DNA of 64,000 nt, taken from Flavobacteriales bacterium (lineage in GTDB: Bacteria > Bacteroidota > Bacteroidia > Flavobacteriales_F > PHOS-HE28). The notes below the pieces were generated by a model. It searched no databases. It was not told the origin of the DNA and saw only the letters and a program-made list of their open reading frames with translations. Below are positions 48,561 to 57,843 of this stretch, piece by piece (positions within the stretch are counted from its first letter, which is position 1; the number at the start of each line of letters is the position of its first letter). The DNA lies in NCBI GenBank assembly GCA_016710685.1, contig JADJVC010000006.1:1-64000 (forward strand), given 5' to 3'. The translations under genes were made by a program, and so were the position numbers.

Positions 48561-49361
48561 ATGAACATCACCCGTATTGACCTTGCCGATTGCAATAAGC
48601 TCGGGCCGTTCCAACCACCGGGTTGGGATGATATCCCGAACGACTTTAGGGCGTTCACCAATAGCCCGTTTCACGATCAGTTCAAAGGTGAGGTTGGCGG
48701 CGAATTTGTCGCTGTTGGAGCGATCATATATCACGCGGATACGGCGTGGCTTGCAAAGATCATTGTACATCCGGATCATCGGAACAAGGGGTATGGCAAA
48801 GCGATCACGCAAGGTTTGATCGATCGTATTGATCGGTCGCGGTTCCGAACCATTTACTTGGATGCCACCGAACTCGGGTTTCCTGTTTATCGGTCATTGG
48901 GTTTTCAGGAAGAATGCTGGTATGTACACTACAGCAATGCCGCAACAGGTGGATTACGCGATGCCGATGGTCCGGTAAGGCCGGCGCTACCTAGCGATCA
49001 TGCTGCGCTGATGAAGCTTGATAGAGCGGCTTATGGCGAGGACCGTTCAGCACTTTTGCACGATCATTTAGCGCACGCATTGATCCGCGTATCCGGTGAA
49101 AAGATCCTTGGCGTTCATTTTCCCACGCTTCAACAAGGACCGGTGGTTGCTGTAAATGCATCGGCAGCCGAACCATTGATCCGTGAACGCATGCGCACGT
49201 GGGATCGCGCTCAACTTCCGGCAACGAACGTGAACGGCATGGAAGTTTTGGAACGCATGGGCTGTGCGGAAGTGCGTCGTTCGCGCAGGATGTTCTTGGG
49301 CGAACGCCGCGTGTGGCGACCGGAGATGATCTTCAACAGGACGAGCGGGCAACTGGGGTGA
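48561..49361 (+). CDS. tandem GNAT-domain N-acetyltransferase
   Basis: The first GNAT domain (residues about 1-135) has the acetyl-CoA loop WLAKIIVHPDHRNKGYGKAI and the following YRSLGFQEE. The second half (RPALPSDHAALMKLDRAAYG ... EVLERMGCAEVRRSRRMFL) resembles the C-terminal GNAT-like domain found with YitH-type proteins. Total 266 residues, cytoplasmic. Substrate unknown. It stands alone after the ATP synthase genes. Confidence 0.8.
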   Translation: MNITRIDLADCNKLGPFQPPGWDDIPNDFRAFTNSPFHDQFKGEVGGEFVAVGAIIYHADTAWLAKIIVHPDHRNKGYGKAITQGLIDRIDRSRFRTIYLDATELGFPVYRSLGFQEECWYVHYSNAATGGLRDADGPVRPALPSDHAALMKLDRAAYGEDRSALLHDHLAHALIRVSGEKILGVHFPTLQQGPVVAVNASAAEPLIRERMRTWDRAQLPATNVNGMEVLERMGCAEVRRSRRMFLGERRVWRPEMIFNRTSGQLG

Positions 49362-49553
49362 GCGCGTCCCAATACTGCAAGGCTTCCCAGCCCAACCAAA
49401 CTTTGCGTTTTAGCCAGAACTGACACGGGCGACTGGTGCACCCAAAGCGTATTTGTGCCATATACACTACCGTACCGATCAGTGTTCATCCTACCGATCG
49501 GAAATCCATCCAAGCGGCAACCAACCGTTTACAGCCGACCAACAAACGTGACC

Positions 49554-49561
49554 TACCTTCG
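49554..49561 (+). promoter_or_regulatory. possible -7 element (TACCTTCG)
   Basis: Seven of eight matches to TAnnTTTG, 52 bases before the start of the secreted protein at 49614. Confidence 0.3.
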
Positions 49562-49613
49562 CCGCGCGCTTTCATACGGTCAAGTACTTCCCCAGCGCAC
49601 AACCTGTTTCGCC

Positions 49614-50900
49614 ATGAAACAGCTAAAATTCCTCCCCGCGATCTCGCTCAAAGCGACCGCCCTGCTGGTGTTTTGCGCCTGTTCGTTTACTGTTGCGCAA
49701 GCCGGGGATTGCGAACCCGCCCATATCGATTCCGTCATTACCAACAGCCCCATTTGCAGTGGCGACCACGTTAATTTGGCCGTAGTGGCCGAAGGGGACA
49801 TCATCGGTTATTCGTGGGAAGGACCGGGCACGGGCGAGCAGTTCTCATTCTCTCCGGAGTTCAGCTTCCTCTTTCCGGTAGCTGGCAACTACACCGTGAT
49901 CGTATACGGCGAATGCGGCAATGACACCGCCACCGTTACCGTAGCCACCCAAGGCGCGGGGGCTGGCAATGGTGGCATCCTTCAGCTTTGCGACAACGGC
50001 CCAGTGAAGAATATGGAGATCGTTTTAGGTCCGCATGATCAGGGTGGCGCTTGGACTTACTTCGGGGAACCACACAGCGGTGTGTACGACCCGGCCATCG
50101 ACCAGCCGGGGCCTTACACGTACACGGTGCCCGACACCGTTACCTGCCCCGGAGCCAACCAATCCGCAGCCGTGGCCGTGCAATTGACCCACGTGGGACC
50201 CGCGCAAGCAACTTCCATCTGTGAGGTAGATAGCCCCGTGGACCTTAGCCAATCACTAACGCCCGGCTTCACAGCAGATGGCCTGTGGCACCGGTACGTC
50301 ATGCTTTCAATGGAGCCGCATTCCGCCGAGTATGACCCCGTCGTGGACTCTTCCGGCGTGTTCTTTTACGTTGTAGCCGGTTGCACCACCACGGTTACCG
50401 TAACGGAGGATATCGCCTCCCCGTGGTTCAACGATGAAGACCACGATGGCCTGGGCGACCCCTTGGACCGAGTGATGGCCTGCAGCCGCCCCGCCGGATT
50501 CGTTCAAGACAGTACCGATGCCTGCGTAGCAATAAACGGCACCGTAGGAACCCACTGCGATGATGGCAATACAGCCACGATAGATGATGTTATCACCGAA
50601 GATTGCGAATGCCTCGGTGTTTTATGGACCACGGTGCAACCAGTCCAGGCTGGCCTAACTTTCGCCATGTGGCCCAACCCCTTTGGCAGCGGACAGCTCA
50701 ACATTGCATACGGTTCCCCGGAGCCGGTGGCGGTGCAGTTCGTCGACTTGCATGGCCGTATGGTGCTGCGCGAGGAAAGAATGCCTGTTCCGGGGGAAGT
50801 GCTGATCATTGAGCCGCCCGCAGGCTTGGCCAAAGGCGCTTACTTGGTGCGCCTCATTTCCGCCGATGCTGTGATGCATTCCACGTTGGTGGTCCAGTAG
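49614..50900 (+). CDS. T9SS-exported protein with Ig/PKD-like and MopE-like segments
   Basis: The start MKQLKFLPAISLKATALLVF at 49614 gives a signal peptide ending near VAQAGD; a more upstream ATG at 49455 would bury it. Residues about 45-115 form a PKD-like beta-sandwich (SFSPEFSFLFPVAGNYTVIV). A segment near residues 275-340 (WFNDEDHDGLGDPLDRVMAC ... CDDGNTATIDDVITEDCECL) has the Asp-rich pattern of MopE/thrombospondin type 3-like calcium-binding repeats. The C-terminus is a T9SS type A sorting domain (MWPNPFGSGQLNIAYG ... GAYLVRLISADAVMHSTLVV). Surface or secreted protein; partner unknown. Confidence 0.8.
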   Translation: MKQLKFLPAISLKATALLVFCACSFTVAQAGDCEPAHIDSVITNSPICSGDHVNLAVVAEGDIIGYSWEGPGTGEQFSFSPEFSFLFPVAGNYTVIVYGECGNDTATVTVATQGAGAGNGGILQLCDNGPVKNMEIVLGPHDQGGAWTYFGEPHSGVYDPAIDQPGPYTYTVPDTVTCPGANQSAAVAVQLTHVGPAQATSICEVDSPVDLSQSLTPGFTADGLWHRYVMLSMEPHSAEYDPVVDSSGVFFYVVAGCTTTVTVTEDIASPWFNDEDHDGLGDPLDRVMACSRPAGFVQDSTDACVAINGTVGTHCDDGNTATIDDVITEDCECLGVLWTTVQPVQAGLTFAMWPNPFGSGQLNIAYGSPEPVAVQFVDLHGRMVLREERMPVPGEVLIIEPPAGLAKGAYLVRLISADAVMHSTLVVQ

Positions 50901-50956
50901 CCGAGGAACCCTTTTCGACTTATTGTCGTTCAATGGCCCGTCTTAATCGACGGACC

Positions 50957-51598
50957 ATGAAAAAAACTCTACCAACTCTTTTTCTGCTCTGCTCTTTTCC
51001 CGTTCTGGCGCAAACCGGCAAATTGCCCGTGGCAACAGCCCAAACGGACAACGCCTTCGAACTGCTCTCTTTCGAGGCGGAACCCACCGCTACCGGCGTG
51101 GACTTGCGTTGGTCCACCGCTCACGAGGCCGTGGGAGGAGCCTTCATTGTGGAACGTTCAACAGACCGCATGAATTGGACCGCCACCGCAACCGAGGCGG
51201 GCCGCGGCGGATCCGGTGACTACCTGCGCTACAATAGCGCGGATCCCAGCCCGGTCAATGGCTTGGCCTACTACCGGCTGCAGCTCTTGGTCGACGGCCA
51301 CGAAGAGACCATCTCAGACGATTTCGCCTTGGAGCGAACGGCGCAACAAGACCTAATGATCGAAGGTGATCTCGCCTCGCGCCAATTCACCGTGCAGGGC
51401 AAAGGTTCCATTTCCGACCTGAAGGTATTGAACAACAGGGGACAATTTCTGCCCATGGAACTGGATTACCAAGGCGATCGGGTAGTGGTGAACGGCAACA
51501 CACTGGAGCCTGGCACCTACTTCGTGCAGGCCATTGTGGACGGCATGCCCGTGTTGCGGCAGCTAACCGTTACGGCTACTTCCGTGCTGGGCGGATAG
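50957..51598 (+). CDS. small secreted protein with FN3-like domain and T9SS-like tail
   Basis: Signal peptide MKKTLPTLFLLCSFPVLAQT (start 50957, preferred over 50933). The segment GVDLRWSTAHEAVGGAFIVE ... NGLAYYRLQLLVDGHEETIS is the FN3-like unit that often precedes T9SS sorting domains. The tail (SISDLKVLNNRGQFLPMELD ... LEPGTYFVQAIVDG) has the sorting-domain strand order, although the WPNP motif is missing. Without that motif, secretion by T9SS is less sure. It lies 56 bases after the previous T9SS gene. Confidence 0.7.
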   Translation: MKKTLPTLFLLCSFPVLAQTGKLPVATAQTDNAFELLSFEAEPTATGVDLRWSTAHEAVGGAFIVERSTDRMNWTATATEAGRGGSGDYLRYNSADPSPVNGLAYYRLQLLVDGHEETISDDFALERTAQQDLMIEGDLASRQFTVQGKGSISDLKVLNNRGQFLPMELDYQGDRVVVNGNTLEPGTYFVQAIVDGMPVLRQLTVTATSVLGG

Positions 51599-51662
51599 TT
51601 TCCGGAAGGTTGGGCCTATCCTGCATTTCGCACGATCCAAATAACCATGCCGAAGGACCTGT

Positions 51663-51670
51663 TACCTTGG
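51663..51670 (+). promoter_or_regulatory. possible -7 element (TACCTTGG)
   Basis: Seven of eight matches to TAnnTTTG, 13 bases before the histidine kinase ATG. Confidence 0.3.
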
Positions 51671-51683
51671 CGCGGACTCTGCC

Positions 51684-54600
51684 ATGCTACATCGGCGCCC
51701 GCTATTCCTGCTCACCTGTGCCGCACTGGCCAGCGGTGCTTTCTACTTAGTTGCCGAACATCGGCCTACTGAACGGTTTACAAAGTCGGTAAAGGCACTA
51801 CAGGCCAATACGGACCGTGTTTCCAAGCAATTGCAGCAAGAGGCCGAGGCCGCATGCGCCTTGTTCGCACTGGCCGGGAATACGCCGTTAACGGATGCCC
51901 TTGTAACCTCTATTCCACCCGGTTCGCGCATCTACAAAAACGGCGTGGTGGTGGCCTGGACCGATCATGCACCGGTTGATGACACCGTATTGGACACGGC
52001 GCGGGCCGATCATCTGGTGCTGCCAGATGGGGTGTATCTGCACGCAGTTGCATGGCAAGGCCAAGTAACGGCCCATGTGCTAAAACGCATCTGGTTCGAC
52101 CCGCCGATCCGCAACGCCTATTTGCAACCCCATTTTGAAGCCGTGCTGAATCCCCCAGCCGGGCTTTTGGCCGGCAAAGGCCCAGGGGAACAAGCCGCAT
52201 TGCGCGATGCGGCGGGTGTCTTGATGTTCAATGTGTATTGGCCTGATGGCGAAGCACCTCCCGGGGCACGAGCGCATTTACGGCTGTTCTTGTTATTGGT
52301 CGCCTTATCGCTATGCGTGTTGGCGGCTTGGGAACTGTTCATGGTTGTTCGGCCTGAATGGTTGGGCTTTGTGGGCTTTGCCGCGGTACTGGCTCTGGTG
52401 CGCTGGGCCGTGATGGCCTGTGGGCAGGTTACCCCTTTGGTGGACCCAAAGCTTTTCGACCCATCGCTCTTTGCTTCGTCCGTCATCACCCCATCGCTAG
52501 GCGACCTCCTCATCAACGCCTCGTTCTTGCTCTTTGTCTCTTTGTTCGCGCGCCGGACGATCCTACCCAAAACCCGTAGGACTGCATGGACGAATACTCT
52601 GTTACTGACCTTGGCGGTCTTTGCCTTGGCATGGGAGATCGACCAGGTGTTGGTGGGCCTGGTGCGCGACAGTAACATCAACTTGGACCTTTTCCACGTA
52701 CAGCGTATGGACGCCTACAGCTGGGCGGCGCTGGGGTCCATCGCCTTGCTTCTCCTGGGCTGGTGTGCACTCGCGGACGCGCTGTTGCCGAACCTAAGGC
52801 GCGTGTTGCCGCGTTGGCGTGGCGCCTGGTTAGTGGTGCCCGTTGCATTGGCCGCTGCGGTGTTGCATGGCTTAACAGGCAAAGAGGACCTCATCTGGTC
52901 GCTATGGCCTTTGCCCGCTTTGGTGCTGGTGGCCCGGTTGCCCCGGGGAGGGCTGATCGGGGCCTTCAGCCTGATCGCCCTGTTCGCATTGCTTACCGCA
53001 CAGGTACTCGACGTGCAGACTCTGGAACGTTCCCGCCGCGACCGGGAGGCCGTCGCCGAAACCACCGCGCCCCGTGAAGATCCCGTGATAGAGCTCCTCT
53101 TCGGCGAAGCCTCCAAGGGATTGGAAGCCAGCCGAACCGTTGCTCAATGGGTCCGCCAAGGAAACGCGTGTTCCGCAGCGGACCTCGACCGCTTGGTGAG
53201 GCAACCCTTCTTCACGGGATACTGGGACCGCTTTGACCTCCGCTTGCACTTGATCAGTGCCGCGGGGCGATTCTATTGTTCCACTTCGCCGGATGCGGCA
53301 AGTTCCGCGCGCTCTATCGTGGACCGTTATGAACAAGCCGTTCCCACCACCGGAAACGCAGACCTCCGCTTGGCTGAAAAACCCGGAGAAGAAGCCCTCT
53401 ACCTCGGGCGCATCCCTTTACCTGGAGGGTTGTTGGTGGCGGAGATCAGGCCCCGCGTGGTGGCTGATGGTCTAGGATTCCCAGAACTCCTGCTCGCCGG
53501 CGACCGCGGACATGCCCGGTCCCCCATGCCTTATTCCCGCGCCCGGTACGAGCGCGGTATCCTCACCGAATCCAACGGCGAGGCTCCATTCCCGGTGACT
53601 TGGGGGCGACACGACCCCGACGGTAGCATCCGATGGGAAAAAGGCGGTTTCGAGTATTTCGCCCAAGGCACGTTGGCCAGTTCCTTGGTGGTGGTGGCGG
53701 CCCAAACACCTACCGGGCTGGACCATGTCACGGCTTTCTCCTTCCTCTTTCTGTTCTATTGCTTAGTGGCCGCTATCGCCGGGCTGGCCTTCTGGGGGTT
53801 CACACGGCCCAGGCCTCCGCTGGCATTCGGTGTCAGGGGTAAGGTGCGCATCGGTGTTTTGACTTTCGCGATCGCCAGCTTGGCGCTATTCACCTTAGGC
53901 ATGCGCAATCTCCTTAACGAACGTTCCGAACAGCGCTCCTCCAAGGCCGTGGACGAGCGCACCTGGGGTACTGGCCGAACTCCGGCAAACCCTGCGCGGC
54001 GAAGATGTCCTGACGCCCGCCATAGCCCCGTATTTAGACCATCTGCTTAGCAACCTCAGCAACGTTTTTTTCACCGATCTTTCGCTTTATGGCACGGATG
54101 GTTTGCTGCTGGCCACCTCGCGCGAACAAGTCTTTAACACCGGCCTGCTGGACCGTCGCATGGACCCCGAGGCCTATCGCCGATTGGCTTTTGCCTCGCA
54201 AAGTGCCTTCATGCAGGACGAACAGATCGGCACGGCCAGTTATTCCACCGCCTACGCCCCTTTCAGAAATGATCGCGGCACCGTGCTGGCATACCTCGCC
54301 ATGCCCTATTTCGCCCGCCAGAGCGAATTGGAACAAGAAAAGGCTGCCGGTTTTGCCGCCTTGGTGAACCTGTTCGCCCTGCTTTTTCTCCTGAGTGCCT
54401 TGGCCGCAGCGCTCATTACGGCATGGACCACTAGGCCACTTGACTTGTTGCGGAAGGGTTTGGAGCGGATCGGACTAGGTGCCCGGAACGTCCCCATTGC
54501 CTATGCCGGAAATGATGAACTGGGGCAATTGGTACAGGTGTACAATACCAAGGTGGAGGAGCTTCGGCGAAGCGCCGAACGGCTCGCCCGCAGCGAACGC

Positions 54601-55269
54601 GAAAGTGCTTGGCGAGAAATGGCCCAGCAGGTAGCCCATGAGATCAAGAACCCCTTGACGCCGATGAAGCTCGCGATCCAGCACTTCCAGCGCACTTGGA
54701 CACCCGATGCGCCAGATGCAAAGCCGCGTTTGGAAAAACTTACCGCAGGGCTGGTGGAGCAGATCGACACACTGGGGCGCATTGCAGGGGAATTCTCCGA
54801 CTTCGCGCAAATGCCGCCCGCCCATCCTCAGCGGTTGAACTTGCGCGCAATAGCCGCCACCGCCGTTTCCCTATTTGCCGGAAACACGGGTACGGTGCAA
54901 TTGAAGGAAGGTCCCGAAGTGATGGTGAATGCTGACAAGGAACACTTGCTCCGTGTGCTGAACAACCTCATTAAAAATGCGCTTCAAGCTGTTCCGGACG
55001 AAGTATTGCCGCGCATTGAAGTTTCTGTTTCCTCGCGCGACGGAATGGCTGTTCTTGAAGTCTGCGATAACGGCTCCGGCATCCCGGCGGACGTGAGCGA
55101 CAAGATCTTCACGCCCAACTTCACCACCAAGAGCAGCGGCATGGGCCTGGGCTTGGCCATGGTGAAACGGATGGTGGAACAGGCCGGTGGAAATGTCCGT
55201 TTTGAAACATCTACCGAGTCTGGGAAAACAGGTACTTCGTTCTTCGTGGAATTACCGCTGTTGCCGTAG
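51684..55269 (+). CDS. NtrY-like membrane sensor histidine kinase (frameshifted)
   Basis: About 1,195 residues after removing one G from the run 53965-53968 (joined text DERTWVLAELRQTLRGEDVL). A signal-anchor and sensor region (residues 1-200) is followed by a multi-span block (LRLFLLLVALSLCVLAAWEL ... GGLIGAFSLIALFALLTAQV), a second extracytoplasmic region, a further span (FSFLFLFYCLVAAIAGLAFW), another sensor, a last span, a HAMP-like linker (TRPLDLLRKGLERIGLG), the H box AQQVAHEIKNPLTPMKLAIQ and HATPase motifs (NNLIKNALQAV, DNGSGIP, GMGLGLAMVKRM). The H box matches NtrY-type kinases. No response regulator is adjacent, so it is an orphan here. Confidence 0.8.
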
Positions 55270-55273
55270 CCGA

Positions 55274-55281
55274 TACATTTG
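55274..55281 (+). promoter_or_regulatory. -7 element TACATTTG upstream of the crotonase gene
   Basis: Exact match to TAnnTTTG, immediately after the kinase stop and 53 bases before the crotonase ATG. Confidence 0.4.
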
Positions 55282-55334
55282 CCCAACGTGATCGATCGGC
55301 ATATTGGTCGACATTCAAAAACGCATTGAAGCCC

Positions 55335-56114
55335 ATGTCCTTTTCCAATCTCCTGATCGCTGATACGGAAGGCGTCCGCACCATTACCATCAACCGTCCG
55401 GAACAACTGAACGCGCTGAACCGCGCCACCATCGCCGAGCTGGACCAAGCACTAAACCAAGCCCAAGCTGAAAAGGCCGTGCGCGTGCTCATCATCACAG
55501 GCAGCGGACCCAAGGCTTTTGTGGCCGGTGCCGACATCAAGGAGTTCGCGGATTTTTCCGTGGAAGAAGGTAAGATGCTCAGCGCCGAGGGGCACAAGCT
55601 GCTCTTCGACCATGTGGAACAATTCGAAAAACCAGTGATCGCCGCAGTGAACGGTTTTGCGCTGGGCGGCGGGCTTGAATTGGCCATGAGCTGCCACTTC
55701 CGCGTAGCCAGCGACAATGCGCGCATGGGCTTGCCGGAAACGAGCTTGGGCGTGATTCCCGGCTACGGTGGCACGCAACGTTTCGCACGCCTCGTGGGCA
55801 AAGGCAAGGCCATGGAGATGATCTTCACCGCCGGCATGATAAAAGCCGAGGAAGCGCTGCAATGGGGACTCGTGAACCACGTTGTACCCCAGGACCAATT
55901 GTTGGCGAAGTGCAACGAGCTGGCCGCCGCGATCATGAAAAACTCCCCTACCGCATTAGCATCCGCCATTCGCGCGGTGAACGCCGGTTACGAGCCGGGC
56001 GCTGATGGCATGCACCGCGAGATCGAGGAGTTCGGGAAGTGTTTTGGAACACCGGATTTTATTGAAGGGACGAGCGCGTTTTTAGGGAAAAGGAAGGCGG
56101 AGTTCGGTAAGTGA
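55335..56114 (+). CDS. enoyl-CoA hydratase/isomerase family protein (crotonase)
   Basis: The oxyanion-hole motifs are KAFVAGADIKEFAD and NGFALGGGLELAMSCHFRVA, and the two catalytic acids are placed as in enoyl-CoA hydratase: the Glu of GGGLELA and the Glu of MGLPETSLGVIPGYGGTQR. This is the short-chain hydratase (crotonase) type of fatty acid or amino acid breakdown. The start at 55335 (MSFSNLLIADTEGVRT) is preferred. Length of 259 residues is normal. It stands alone. Confidence 0.93.
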   Translation: MSFSNLLIADTEGVRTITINRPEQLNALNRATIAELDQALNQAQAEKAVRVLIITGSGPKAFVAGADIKEFADFSVEEGKMLSAEGHKLLFDHVEQFEKPVIAAVNGFALGGGLELAMSCHFRVASDNARMGLPETSLGVIPGYGGTQRFARLVGKGKAMEMIFTAGMIKAEEALQWGLVNHVVPQDQLLAKCNELAAAIMKNSPTALASAIRAVNAGYEPGADGMHREIEEFGKCFGTPDFIEGTSAFLGKRKAEFGK

Positions 56115-56138
56115 GCCATTCGTCGACATCGCTCAGTG

Positions 56139-56170
56139 AACCACGGATGAACACGGATGTACACGGATGG
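56139..56170. repeat. ACACGGAT quasi-tandem repeat
   Basis: Three copies of (a/c)cacggat with 9-10 base spacing (accacggatg aacacggatg tacacggatg g). The rest of the gap to 56258 contains a second repeat-like string (ctgcggccat ctgcgggtcg). Confidence 0.6.
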
Positions 56171-56258
56171 GGCACGCTGATAAACGAAACCCGAACGCCG
56201 TTTTGTTTTTCTGCGGCCATCTGCGGGTCGCATTTCATCATGCTCATCCTGTTTTAAC

Positions 56259-57749
56259 GTGAGCGTTCTCCGCAAACTCGCAGGCCAGACGGCCATCTAC
56301 GGGGTGAGCAGCATTGTTGCGCGCTTTCTCAACTACTTGCTTACGCCGCTGTACACCAGCCGTGGCGTGTTCGCGCCAGCGGCTTTTGGTGTGATCACTT
56401 CGCTCTATTCGTGGACGGCCTTCCTCAACGTGGTGCTCACATACGGCATGGAAACGGCGTTTTTCCGCTTCGCCAATAAGCACGACGGGAACAGCCGCAT
56501 TTATGCCACTGCGGCCTACTTACTCGCAGCCACCAGCACCGTGTTCATGCTGCTCGGGCTGCTCTTCGCCAACTCCATCGCTGCCGGTATAGGCTACCCG
56601 GAACATGCCTTCTCCGTGCGCTTGCTCGTGGCCATCATCGGCATCGAAGCCATGACCGCCGTGCCCATGGCCAGCCTTCGCCTGAAGAACCGGCCTTGGA
56701 AATTCGCGGCGATCAATGTGATCAGCGTGTTGGTGAACGTGGTCTTGAACCTGTTCATCTTTATGTACTGTAAACCATTGTTCGATTCCGGGAGCCCCAA
56801 TGCCATTGTGCATGCCGTCTACTCCCCCGCAATTGGCGTGGGTTATGTGTTCCTGATCAACCTGATCAGCTCCGGTCTCAAGTTCCTTTTATTACTGGCG
56901 GAGTGGCCTTCTCCCCGTCTGGGAAAGACTGAAGCGGGCTTCGACACCAGCCTGTTGCGCCCTATGTTGGCCTTCTCGCTTCCTCTGCTGGTCGCCGGTC
57001 TTGCGGGCATGACCAATGAGACAGCAGACCGATTGCTGATGAAGCACCTGCTGCCAGCAAACATCGCGGATGCCCAGATCGGGATTTATGGTGCCTGCTA
57101 CAAACTGGCGATGCTCATCACGCTCTTCATTCAGGCCTTCCGCTTCGCTGCGGAGCCGTTCTTCTTCAGCCATGCCAAGGAGAAGGACAGCCGCCAAACG
57201 TTCGCCCGCATCATGAATATTTTCGTGGCGGTCTGCATGAGCGCCTTCCTGCTTGTGATGCTTTTCCTCGATGCCTTTAAATGGTTCATCCCAAACCCGG
57301 CATATTGGCCCGGCTTGGTGGTGGTGCCGGTGTTGATGTTGGCCAACGTCTTCCTCGGCATTTACTACAACCAAAGCGTGTGGTACAAGCTGAGCGACCG
57401 CACGCGCGTCGGCAGCACGATATCGATCATCGGGGCTATCATTACCCTGGTATTGCTCTTCTGGTGGATCCCGGTCTTTGGCTATCTCGGTGCCGCATGG
57501 GCCACCTTCATTTGCTATTCTTCCATGGCCGTGATCAGCTATGTCTGGGGCCAGAAACACTACCCTGTGCCCTACAACGTGAAGCGCGTGCTGGGCTATA
57601 TGGCGGCCGGAGTGTTCCTGTGGTGGGGCTGCGAGCAATTGCCGCTTGCAGGTGTGCTGAAATATGCCTTGCGCGCCCTCGTGTTCGTGGCTTTTGGCGC
57701 TTGGGCGTGGTGGCTGGAGAAACAGCCAATGAGTCGGGCTGGGCGGTAA
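56259..57749 (+). CDS. polysaccharide/lipopolysaccharide flippase (MATE/MOP superfamily)
   Basis: The GTG start at 56259 (VSVLRKLAGQTAIYGVSSIV) begins a protein of 496 residues with about 14 membrane helices, in the Wzx/MurJ-like order. The opening motif GQTAIYGVSSIVARFLNYLL TPLYTSR is characteristic of Bacteroidota O-antigen flippases. It should move lipid-linked oligosaccharides across the cytoplasmic membrane. No glycosyltransferase partners are adjacent, but several GT-C proteins are near the start of the window. Confidence 0.88.
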   Translation: MSVLRKLAGQTAIYGVSSIVARFLNYLLTPLYTSRGVFAPAAFGVITSLYSWTAFLNVVLTYGMETAFFRFANKHDGNSRIYATAAYLLAATSTVFMLLGLLFANSIAAGIGYPEHAFSVRLLVAIIGIEAMTAVPMASLRLKNRPWKFAAINVISVLVNVVLNLFIFMYCKPLFDSGSPNAIVHAVYSPAIGVGYVFLINLISSGLKFLLLLAEWPSPRLGKTEAGFDTSLLRPMLAFSLPLLVAGLAGMTNETADRLLMKHLLPANIADAQIGIYGACYKLAMLITLFIQAFRFAAEPFFFSHAKEKDSRQTFARIMNIFVAVCMSAFLLVMLFLDAFKWFIPNPAYWPGLVVVPVLMLANVFLGIYYNQSVWYKLSDRTRVGSTISIIGAIITLVLLFWWIPVFGYLGAAWATFICYSSMAVISYVWGQKHYPVPYNVKRVLGYMAAGVFLWWGCEQLPLAGVLKYALRALVFVAFGAWAWWLEKQPMSRAGR

Positions 57750-57843
57750 CCGGTTGGCGTCTGGTGTAACCCAATGGAGGGCGGGTGCGTAGAAACGCTT
57801 ACCGCCGGGTTTCCTGCGGCCACACCCCCAACCCCCTTACCCC

